From JBAXTZ01 sp037129925 (GTDB lineage Bacteria > Bacillota > Negativicutes > JBAXTZ01), in the NCBI GenBank assembly GCA_037129925.1, contig JBAXTZ010000030.1, positions 1 to 44,432 on the forward strand: a stretch of DNA of 44,432 nt. The letters run 5' to 3'. Positions 1 through 5,341 of this stretch are shown piece after piece. Numbering within the stretch: position 1 is the first letter of the stretch; every line of letters begins with the position of its first letter. Made by a program: the position numbers and the translations under genes. The notes beneath the pieces are model-generated. The model was not told the DNA's origin. It saw nothing but the letters and a program-made list of their open reading frames with translations, and did no database searches.

Positions 1-65
1 CAACCATTCGCTCGATATTTGAACATATTTTACACTGAGGCAAAAGATATAGCAAATTAGTGCAG

Positions 66-530
66 TCAGCTTTTGAGTAGCAGCAATTTCCGCGCCCGGT
101 TCAGTAAATTCCGTACTGCCTGCGGCGTTATCCGCATCTGCCGGGCGGCTTGCGTCAGCGTCTTTCCTTCCAGCATCAACCGCGCCGCTTCTCGCGTCCG
201 TGGCGGTAAGGTTGACAGATCGATTTCACGCGGCTGATCGGTGCTGCCAACTTGATAGTTCTGATTTTCCGTCAATATTGCTTCATTTTTAACGGCTGCG
301 TTGGCGCGCTACCGTTTTTGTTTGGTCCGGATCAGCGTCAAAAAGTGCTGGCGCAGCCGCAACATCAGGAAGGTGCTAAATTTCACGTTCCGGCTCTCGT
401 CAAAATCATTGACCGCCTGACAACAACACAGCCAGGCTTCTTGTTCGGCATCCTCGATGTAATAGTAGCGGCGGGCGGTTTTCTTGATCAACGGTAAATA
501 TTGTTCGTGTGGGGTATTGATCGGTTTCAC
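66..530 (-). pseudogene. sigma-70-like factor split by an in-frame amber codon
   Basis: Two short reading frames lie in the same frame on the minus strand, separated only by a TAG at 309-311. The upstream half (530 to 309, GTG start, 73 residues) looks like sigma-70 region 2, with a motif around YYYIEDAEQEAW followed by FDESRNVKFSTF. The downstream half (to a TGA at 66) has a region 4-type helix-turn-helix, LPPRTREAARLMLEGKTLTQ and so on, ending RNLLNRARKLLLL. Read through, the product would have 154 positions, a normal length for small phage- or plasmid-type sigma-like regulators. The second half could start at TTG 275, but no convincing ribosome binding site precedes it. TAG is an ordinary stop elsewhere here (ends at 1396 and 16859). 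The gene is therefore probably broken, or depends on suppression. A regulatory role in the mobile element is inferred from the domains. Confidence 0.7.
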
Positions 531-688
531 CTTCTTTCAAAAATAATCCGTTCTCTACGACGGGTTTTTCTTTAATTTTTAAACGAGTATGGTATGAGGA
601 TTAGGTCAAGAAAGTTGCCTGGTGTCAGGCAGGTTTATTGACTTAGCCGGACAATTTTCTTTACTATAGCGGTCAAAATATTTCACAT

Positions 689-743
689 TTATACACATAT
701 TATACACAACTTATATTGTAGTTATCAACAAGTTATCCACAGA
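689..743. repeat. five phased 11-bp DnaA-box-like repeats
   Basis: Five consecutive 11-bp units, each starting TTAT, begin at 689, 700, 711, 722 and 733. Units 1 and 2 contain TTATACACA and unit 5 contains TTATCCACA, all matching the DnaA-box consensus TTATNCACA. Unit 4 (TTATCAACA) is one mismatch away and unit 3 (TTATATTGT) is degenerate. A-T-rich DNA precedes the array from about 660. It lies in the 271-bp gene-free stretch 531-801, which otherwise holds only a small hairpin at 616-631 (TGCCTG, loop GTGT, CAGGCA). One-turn phasing suggests cooperative binding of DnaA or a replication initiator. An element-borne origin or a DnaA-controlled promoter is inference. Confidence 0.65.
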
Positions 744-801
744 TAACGCCAAAAAGAAAACCGCTCATGCGTTTGATTGCATGGCGGTCATCGCTGTTCG
801 A

Positions 802-1095
802 TCATTCGTCCAGCGCTTTGCGGCGGACATTGTGAAAATGCAGCGCGTAGGTCGGCGCATAGCGGCCGTTGGACTGGTAAAAAATCAGCTGTTTGCTGTG
901 CAGCCGTTCGCGGATTTCAAAGAACGTCGGCCGGGAAATATTCAGCGCTTTCAAAATCGTACTCTCCGGCATTGTCACCGGACGCCAGTAGCGTTTGTTC
1001 ATCTCGTTAAGCAAAAACAGCAGCATTTTCACTTCATTGCCGGTCAATTCCGCCATCTGGTCGGCGACAAACTCAATATAGCTGTAAATTTCCAT
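802..1095 (-). CDS. small winged-helix-like protein of the mobile element
   Basis: A 97-residue protein that I do not recognise as a named family. Residues about 15-75 look like a winged helix-turn-helix: a helical stretch (AELTGNEVKMLLFLLNEMNK), then ILKALNISRPTFFEIRERL as a plausible recognition helix, then a short beta wing (QLIFYQSNGRYAPTY). Such folds are common in the N-terminal parts of phage and plasmid replication initiators and in small repressors. It ends about 60 bp from the DnaA-box-like array and probably belongs to the minus-strand unit starting with the excisionase-like gene. The ribosome binding site at ATG 1095 is weak. A replication or regulatory role is inferred from fold and position only. 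Confidence 0.5.
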   Translation of the reverse strand: MEIYSYIEFVADQMAELTGNEVKMLLFLLNEMNKRYWRPVTMPESTILKALNISRPTFFEIRERLHSKQLIFYQSNGRYAPTYALHFHNVRRKALDE

Positions 1096-1116
1096 TGCGC
1101 TGTCCCGCCCCGTGCA

Positions 1117-1389
1117 TTATTTTCCCGCCGCCATTTCTAGCTGATACTCGGTCATGCCGTCCACATCTGCCCAAGTCATAAATCCCAACGCCCGCAATTC
1201 GGCACACGCCGTTGAATATTCCGCCGCAGTCAGCGCCAGATAGTCTGCGGTTTTGGCATCATCCAGCCTTACCAAACCACTTGCCGCCGCGTGTCCGAGA
1301 ATGAAAACATATACCGCCGTCGCAATGTGACTGACATGCAAACCGTCAATTGCCCCGATAAACCGGCCGCATTTTTCAAACTTGTTCAT
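1117..1389 (-). CDS. hypothetical protein, possible helix-turn-helix
   Basis: A 90-residue protein with no family I can name. The C-terminal half (LDDAKTADYLALTAAEYSTA then CAELRALGFMTW) has the spacing of a winged-helix module. The N-terminal half is alanine-rich and mildly hydrophobic. The start ATG at 1389 lies 6 bp after the stop of the upstream excisionase-like gene, and the next gene follows after 21 bp, so the three minus-strand genes probably form one transcript. Reading it as an early, regulatory gene of the element rests on context alone. Confidence 0.45.
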   Translation of the reverse strand: MNKFEKCGRFIGAIDGLHVSHIATAVYVFILGHAAASGLVRLDDAKTADYLALTAAEYSTACAELRALGFMTWADVDGMTEYQLEMAAGK

Positions 1390-1395
1390 CGCGGA

Positions 1396-1593
1396 CTACG
1401 AAGCGCGCGTTCGCGTCTTGATATAATCGCGGTACGCCGCTTTGTCCTTGAGAAACTTGATAGCCGCCTCGCGGTCGATCATGTATTTCCGGCCGACCAT
1501 CATCACCGGAAAATCCGCTGATTTGCACAGCTTGCGCACGAACTTGTCACCCAACCCGGTAATTTTACAAAACTGCTCGACTGTCACAAACAT
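1396..1593 (-). CDS. excisionase-like DNA-binding protein
   Basis: A 65-residue MerR/excisionase-type helix-turn-helix protein. MFVTVEQFCKITGLGDKFV is a typical opening, followed by VRKLCKSADFPVMMVGRKYM and IDREAAIKFLKDKA, the pattern of Xis-type 'helix_turn_helix_17' domains. The frame is open further upstream to 1674, but ATG 1593 is preceded at good distance by AAGGAG and the family pattern starts there, so I choose it. Such proteins bend attachment-site DNA and steer the integrase toward excision. The gene is divergent from the XRE repressor and integrase, the usual layout of integrase-xis-repressor control regions. It ends in TAG at 1396-1398, showing that TAG is used as a stop in this element. 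Confidence 0.7.
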   Translation of the reverse strand: MFVTVEQFCKITGLGDKFVRKLCKSADFPVMMVGRKYMIDREAAIKFLKDKAAYRDYIKTRTRAS

Positions 1594-1641
1594 CTCCACA
1601 CTCTCCTTCTCTAAATTTTCTTTTATAGATGTTATGCGTCT

Positions 1642-1670
1642 AATATAGCGCAACTTCTTCGCACAGTCAA
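1642..1670 (-). promoter_or_regulatory. predicted sigma-70 promoter for the excisionase-like operon
   Basis: On the minus strand TTGACT (1670-1665) is followed after 17 bp by TATATT (1647-1642), a good match to the vegetative consensus. The leader to ATG 1593 would be about 45 nt. It fires away from the divergent repressor promoter at 1682-1709. Confidence 0.55.
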
Positions 1671-1681
1671 TCATTTTTTAG

Positions 1682-1730
1682 TTGCATTTCGTTTTATTTA
1701 GCATAAAATAGAGGTGAGGTGATTTTATGC
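1682..1730 (+). promoter_or_regulatory. repressor/integrase promoter with overlapping inverted-repeat operator
   Basis: TTGCAT (1682-1687), a 16-bp spacer and TAAAAT (1704-1709) form a plausible promoter. A perfect 9-bp inverted repeat, GCATAAAAT (1701-1709) and ATTTTATGC (1722-1730), overlaps the -10 element with its left arm and the start codon of the XRE gene with its right arm. With transcription starting near 1716 the left arm would not be in the mRNA. A DNA operator for autorepression is therefore more likely than an RNA hairpin. Confidence 0.55.
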
Positions 1731-2041
1731 TAGGTGGAAAAATAAAACAATTGCGTCTGCACAAAACATTAACGCAGGCGGAAATGGCGGAAAAGATCGG
1801 TATCGCCCAGACCAATATCGCATCTTGGGAAAACGACCGCACGATGCCCAGCCACGAAAATATTATAAAAATTTGCACGCTGTTTGGCGTTTCCATAGAT
1901 TCACTATTTGATTTTCACGTTGACGCGGCGGATATCTGGTCGGATTTTATTAAATTGAAAGACGAACACAAGAAAATGGTGTACACCATGATTAAGGCGT
2001 TCACGAGGCTGGAAGCAGATGAGAAAACGGACGAACGGTGA
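1727..2041 (+). CDS. XRE-family transcriptional repressor
   Basis: A 104-residue protein with an N-terminal HTH_3 (Cro/C1-type) domain at about residues 6-61: IKQLRLHKTLTQAEMAEKIG, then IAQTNIASWENDRTMPSHEN, then LCTLFGVSIDSLF-like packing helices. The C-terminal 40 residues are charged and probably dimerise. The ATG at 1727 follows GAGGTGA. The gene is divergent from the excisionase-like gene, and its end overlaps the integrase start by 23 bp, so it is translationally linked to the integrase. Proteins in this position usually hold mobile-element genes silent and repress themselves; the inverted repeat at 1701-1730 is the obvious candidate operator. Confidence 0.85.
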   Translation: MLGGKIKQLRLHKTLTQAEMAEKIGIAQTNIASWENDRTMPSHENIIKICTLFGVSIDSLFDFHVDAADIWSDFIKLKDEHKKMVYTMIKAFTRLEADEKTDER

Positions 2042-3098
2042 TGGCTCGATAACCAAAAAACGCGACAAATACATGGTTCAGCTGACGGTCGGCTATGATC
2101 AGGACGGCCGGCAAATCAGAAAGACGCGCACCGCCGATAGTTTGACGGATGCGCGGCTGATGTTGCGCGAACTGCAGGATCGCTACGCGAACAGCATCGA
2201 CATTGACGACACGATCACGCTTGGCGAATGGGCGGCAAAGTGTCTGGAAGTCTATATCAAACCACGGGTACGCGCCAACACTTACGCCGGTTATCTGTCG
2301 ATAGCCCGCAATTATATGTTCAAGCACGCCTGCGGCCGGATTAAGCTCGGAAAATTCAAGCAGATTCAGCTGCAAGAACTGGTCAACAATGTTACCGGTT
2401 CACCGAAACTAAAAAAGTCGATTACCCAGCTCTACAAACAGATTTTTAATATCGCGGTCGAAAACGGCGTGCTGGCGGTAACGCCAATTCGCAAAATCGC
2501 GCTGCCGCAAATCAAACGCCGCGAGTTTGTCGAATATTCGCAGGAACAGCTGGACGACATCCTCAACAATCTCAAACCGCATCCGCTGTTTTATATCGGC
2601 TTCGTTATCATGCTGGCCAGCGGCATCCGCCGCTCGGAACTGCTCGGCTTGACATGGAACGACTACAACCGCGCCAAAGGCACAATCTCCATCAACAAGG
2701 CAGTCATCCGTGCGCCGGGCGGCCCGCAAATCGCCGACTGCAAATCGGAAAAATCCAACCGGATTTTACATCTGCCGCAGATAATCCTCGACGAACTGGA
2801 CGAATACCGCCGCGAAGCGGTAGTATTGTCGAAATTCATTATCCACAACAACGGTAAAATCTATGAGCCAGCCGATTTCAGCGTTGCGCTCCGGCGCCGC
2901 GCCAATTGCCACCTGCGGCTGCACGACCTGCGCCACGCTTTCGCCACCCGTCTGCTCCGCAACGGCGTCAATATCAAAATCATCCAAGAGCTGCTCGGTC
3001 ACAGCGACATCCGGCTGACCCTAGACACCTACAGTCATGTTCTCGACGAAGAGAAAAAAGCGGCGATGGATATTGCGGGACTGGTGTTTAAGAGGTGA
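2019..3098 (+). CDS. int: site-specific tyrosine recombinase (integrase)
   Basis: A 359-residue phage/ICE-type integrase. Residues about 5-60 form the arm-binding AP2-like domain (GDGSITKKRDKYMVQLTVGY), about 65-160 the core-binding SAM-like domain, and about 175-350 the catalytic domain. The catalytic set is visible: Arg204 in SGIRRSELLG, a Lys near 242-245, His302 and Arg305 in HDLRHAFATR, His328 in LLGHSD and the nucleophile Tyr338 in LDTYSHV. The length is normal and no lesion is seen. It starts inside the end of the XRE gene. The element's presumed right attachment site (tRNA-Arg 3' end) and arm-type repeats lie about 1.9-2.1 kb downstream, which fits integration into a tRNA gene. Confidence 0.95.
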   Translation: MRKRTNGDGSITKKRDKYMVQLTVGYDQDGRQIRKTRTADSLTDARLMLRELQDRYANSIDIDDTITLGEWAAKCLEVYIKPRVRANTYAGYLSIARNYMFKHACGRIKLGKFKQIQLQELVNNVTGSPKLKKSITQLYKQIFNIAVENGVLAVTPIRKIALPQIKRREFVEYSQEQLDDILNNLKPHPLFYIGFVIMLASGIRRSELLGLTWNDYNRAKGTISINKAVIRAPGGPQIADCKSEKSNRILHLPQIILDELDEYRREAVVLSKFIIHNNGKIYEPADFSVALRRRANCHLRLHDLRHAFATRLLRNGVNIKIIQELLGHSDIRLTLDTYSHVLDEEKKAAMDIAGLVFKR

Positions 3099-3103
3099 AA
3101 GAA

Positions 3104-3394
3104 ATGATTGACCCAAACAATAGCCCACAAGCAACCGTCGAACCTTTAATCCTGTTGGCGGCATTACGCTATGCGCTCGGACGTAAGAGCTATATCGTCG
3201 GCGCCGTTGCTGATGCCATCGAACAGAACCTCGATGTGTTCAACAAGTTTCAACTAAAGAAAATGCACGAAGAAATTGCTGAAGAACTAAAAGACGGTGG
3301 CGGCGGGCATAGCTGGGACATCGAAACTTGGCAAGCGCTGATGCGGCGGATTGAAGAAGTTAGCGCTGAGAAATTCGATATTAATATCTGTTGA
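3104..3394 (+). CDS. hypothetical protein downstream of the integrase
   Basis: A 96-residue, probably all-alpha soluble protein of no family I recognise. It contains LLAALRYALGRKSYIVGAVA, then an acidic helix (KMHEEIAEELKDGGGGHSW) and a final helix. The ATG at 3104 is preceded by AAGAGGTG at about 6 nt. A GTG at 3095 overlapping the integrase stop is the alternative start. It is almost certainly cotranscribed with the repressor and integrase. Small proteins in this position are sometimes accessory recombination or regulatory factors, but nothing in the sequence establishes that. Confidence 0.55.
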   Translation: MIDPNNSPQATVEPLILLAALRYALGRKSYIVGAVADAIEQNLDVFNKFQLKKMHEEIAEELKDGGGGHSWDIETWQALMRRIEEVSAEKFDINIC

Positions 3395-3423
3395 AATGTC
3401 CGATCACAGCGGACGGTTGAAAT

Positions 3424-3475
3424 GTACGCTATTTTCGTACACTTTCAGTCGTACGGTAATATCGTACAACTGAAA
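3424..3475. repeat. pair of GTACG-CGTAC palindromes
   Basis: Two short dyads of the same design follow each other: GTACG (3424-3428)/CGTAC (3436-3440) and GTACG (3451-3455)/CGTAC (3463-3467), each with a 7-bp A-T-rich loop. The second is enclosed by TTTCAGT (3443-3449)/ACTGAAA (3469-3475), giving a longer cruciform. They look like paired protein-binding sites rather than a plus-strand terminator, because the following run is A, not T. Confidence 0.4.
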
Positions 3476-3498
3476 AAAACGTCACAAAAATTACGAAG

Positions 3499-3522
3499 GG
3501 GGGGACAATTTGTCCCCCCTTT
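3499..3522 (+). terminator. GC-rich hairpin terminator after the integrase operon
   Basis: A 9-bp perfect stem, GGGGGGACA (3499-3507) with TGTCCCCCC (3511-3519) and a 3-nt loop, is followed by TTT. The strength of the stem and its place about 105 bp after the last plus-strand gene suggest the terminator of the repressor-integrase unit. The T-run is short. Confidence 0.55.
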
Positions 3523-3592
3523 CGCGCTCTGATAAACATTTGCTAATTTATTTATGAATAGCCTAGTCGAACTTGAACATCGAAAAGATAAA

Positions 3593-3679
3593 AACTCCGT
3601 TAATGTACTTTGACGCTCGAAAGTATAATAAGAAAATCCTTATTATACTCAAGGGTTAAAAACTGCACATAACGGAGTT
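3593..3679. repeat. nested inverted repeats downstream of the Fic gene
   Basis: An outer 10-bp inverted repeat, AACTCCGTTA (3593-3602) and TAACGGAGTT (3670-3679), encloses an inner one, AGTATAATAAG (3622-3632) and CTTATTATACT (3639-3649). The inner arms share the AGTATAATAA core with the palindrome upstream of the Fic gene (4839-4870). On the minus strand the outer stem is followed by a T-rich stretch, so a terminator role for the Fic transcript is possible. The shared arms also allow an operator role. Confidence 0.45.
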
Positions 3680-3693
3680 AAATTTTGCCTGCT

Positions 3694-4827
3694 TCACTCA
3701 AACATCTGGAGATAGTCCTTAAACGAGAAAATCCGATTACGCTGGTTGCCGGTTACCTCATACAAAATCCCCTCGCTTATCAGCGCCGTGATCAGCGCTG
3801 TCGCAGCGCGCGTCGACAATCCGGTTGTTTCAGCCACGGTTTTTATACTAACTGCCGGTGTCGCGAATAGCTGATCCAGCAGTTGCAATGCCGCCTCGCT
3901 GCGTTTACCAAGATTTTTCTTGATCCGGCCTTCTAGCTGCAGCTTCAAATCCAGCAGCTTCTTCAAAGTCGCAACCGACTTGGCGGCGGTTTGACTCACT
4001 CCCACAAGAAAGAACTTCAGCCATTGCGCCAAATCATTTTTGGTCCGCGCAAAAGTTAGATTATCATAATACAGCGAGCGATTATTTTCAAAATAATCCG
4101 ACAAGTACAACAACGGTCGATCCATTATACCGCGGCTTACAAGGTATAGCGTAATCATCAACCTGCCAATCCGGCCATTGCCATCGAGAAACGGATGCAC
4201 CGTCTCAAACTGATAGTGTGCTATCGCAATTTTTATCAAATCGGGAACATTAGCAGTATCGTCGTGCAAGAATTGCTCAATATCTGAAAGCAACTCCGCT
4301 ACCAAATTGTGCGTCGGCGGCACAAAAACGGCATCTTTAATTGTTGCACCACCAATCCAATTTTGACTGCTACGAAATTCACCCGGCAACTTATGCTTAC
4401 CGCGAACACTATCCAGTAAAATCGCGTGCGTCTCACGCAACAACCGCATCGAAAGCGGCAATTCCTGCAATCGCTCAATCGCGTAGTTCATCGCCCGAAC
4501 ATAATTATTAACCTCGTTCCAGTCATCCCGTTTTTCCGGAGTTACGTCGATTTCCGGCAACGAAGCATCGTCCATCCCAGTACGCGTTCCTTCAATCCGG
4601 CTGGACACAACCGCCTCTTTAAGTACGTGCATACGAATAAACATGTCCACATCCGGCACAAACCTAGACAATGCGTTCAATTCACCCAACAACAGCGATG
4701 CCTGTTCCAGCATCGTGTTAATCACCGGGTCCGACCAAGTCCAGGATTGATTGATTTTCGCTGGCACAAAACTCTTGAACTCATAGCCCTGTTCGTAGGA
4801 TCCTGAAATAAATTTGTTAATATCCAC
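3694..4827 (-). CDS. Fic-domain protein with C-terminal winged helix
   Basis: About 377 residues from the chosen GTG at 4827, which has GGGGTT-type upstream bases. The frame is open to 4962, but the palindromic promoter region at 4839-4870 lies inside that extension and the Fic_N pattern (DINKFISGSYEQGYEFKSF) begins at this GTG. The inhibitory helix motif SSRIEG sits at about residues 75-80, which makes it a class II Fic protein with intramolecular control. The catalytic motif HPFLDGNGRIGR at about 211-222 is complete. The last 65 residues form a winged helix (VSIKTVAETTGLSTRAATAL). Family members transfer AMP or related groups to target-protein hydroxyls and are often autoregulated through the winged helix. 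It lies within the mobile element as cargo. Its target is unknown. Confidence 0.9.
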   Translation of the reverse strand: MDINKFISGSYEQGYEFKSFVPAKINQSWTWSDPVINTMLEQASLLLGELNALSRFVPDVDMFIRMHVLKEAVVSSRIEGTRTGMDDASLPEIDVTPEKRDDWNEVNNYVRAMNYAIERLQELPLSMRLLRETHAILLDSVRGKHKLPGEFRSSQNWIGGATIKDAVFVPPTHNLVAELLSDIEQFLHDDTANVPDLIKIAIAHYQFETVHPFLDGNGRIGRLMITLYLVSRGIMDRPLLYLSDYFENNRSLYYDNLTFARTKNDLAQWLKFFLVGVSQTAAKSVATLKKLLDLKLQLEGRIKKNLGKRSEAALQLLDQLFATPAVSIKTVAETTGLSTRAATALITALISEGILYEVTGNQRNRIFSFKDYLQMFE

Positions 4828-4838
4828 TTTAACCCCAC

Positions 4839-4870
4839 AAAGTATAATAAGATATTCTTTATTATACTTT
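4839..4870. promoter_or_regulatory. palindromic operator/promoter of the Fic gene
   Basis: A 12-bp perfect inverted repeat, AAAGTATAATAA (4839-4850) and TTATTATACTTT (4859-4870), with an 8-bp centre. Each arm contains a TATAAT hexamer. The minus-strand one (4866-4861) lies about 35 nt before the Fic GTG and could be its -10 element. The same arm core recurs at 3622-3649 beyond the Fic stop, so binding by the Fic winged helix is a reasonable guess. Confidence 0.5.
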
Positions 4871-4970
4871 ACCCCATCCAAAGTAAAATAACAATATAAA
4901 TTCATCCGCCATACTATCACAGCGAAATTCAACTCTCTCAAAAAAAAGACGAGCCGCGTCACAAGAATTT

Positions 4971-5001
4971 GTCTGCTACTTGTCTGCTACCCGTCTGCTA
5001 C
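4971..5001. repeat. three 11-bp direct repeats near the attachment site
   Basis: GTCTGCTAC occurs three times with an 11-bp period, at 4971, 4982 and 4993. The repeats sit about 130 bp inside the tRNA-derived end of the element. Phased direct repeats here are typical arm-type binding sites for the N-terminal domain of tyrosine integrases. The assignment is from position and pattern. The rest of 4871-5131 holds no gene that I can see. Confidence 0.55.
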
Positions 5002-5131
5002 GCGACGAAAAAACTATGCCAAATTGTGCGAGTACATGCGTAAAAAAAGCGAGTACGAAAACCTGATAACCCGCATAAAATAAGGCTCTACAAAAATTAG
5101 ACGTGACGACGCCAAAAACGCACGGGTCAGA

Positions 5132-5176
5132 CTACGAACCAAGAGGTCGGAGGTTCGAATCCTCCCGGGCAGGCCA
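5132..5176 (+). other. attachment site: 3' part of tRNA-Arg(ACG)
   Basis: The sequence runs from the anticodon loop CTACGAA (5132-5138) through the 3' anticodon strand CCAAG, the variable loop AGGTC and the T arm (GGAGG 5149-5153, TTCGAAT, CCTCC 5161-5165) to the acceptor strand, discriminator G and CCA (5174-5176). The sequence just upstream cannot pair to form the anticodon stem, D arm or 5' acceptor strand, so this is not a complete tRNA. That is the signature left when an element integrates at the 3' half of a tRNA-Arg gene. It marks the element's right end, and the intact tRNA should lie left of the window. Confidence 0.75.
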
Positions 5177-5189
5177 ATGAATTGTTAAT

Positions 5190-5227
5190 ACTATACAGAA
5201 GTATTGAATTTCTGTATAGTCTTTTTT
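5190..5227 (+). terminator. Rho-independent terminator of the displaced tRNA-Arg
   Basis: An 11-bp perfect stem, ACTATACAGAA (5190-5200) and TTCTGTATAGT (5210-5220), is followed by CTTTTTT. It lies 13 bp after the CCA of the tRNA fragment. It is most likely the original terminator of the tRNA-Arg gene, separated from its promoter by the integration. Confidence 0.75.
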
Positions 5228-5341
5228 GTCATAGAAACATTTCAATTTTGCCAACATTTTCCAATTCCAGCCAGCTCCAGCAGGATTTAGCTGTTTTTTG
5301 CAGAATAGTATCAACAAGAAAATACCATGGAGAATAATTAT

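Noticed and set aside
309..311. Genome-wide reassignment of TAG to an amino acid
   Set aside because: Other genes here, such as the excisionase-like gene and the dipeptide epimerase, end naturally at TAG, so TAG acts as a stop in this genome.
3424..3540. Possible CRISPR array or toxin-antitoxin pair in the gap after the integrase operon
   Set aside because: Only two short dyads and one hairpin are present, with no regular repeat-spacer pattern and no paired small reading frames.
5101..5176. A complete tRNA-Arg gene
   Set aside because: Only the anticodon loop onward fits. The 5' half has no acceptor strand pairing with CGGGCAG, no D arm and no 5' anticodon strand.
5132..5317. Minus-strand 61-residue frame ending in a DSNLRPLGS-like peptide
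   Set aside because: This peptide is the well-known artefact of translating the T arm of a tRNA gene in reverse; the DNA is the tRNA-Arg fragment and its terminator.
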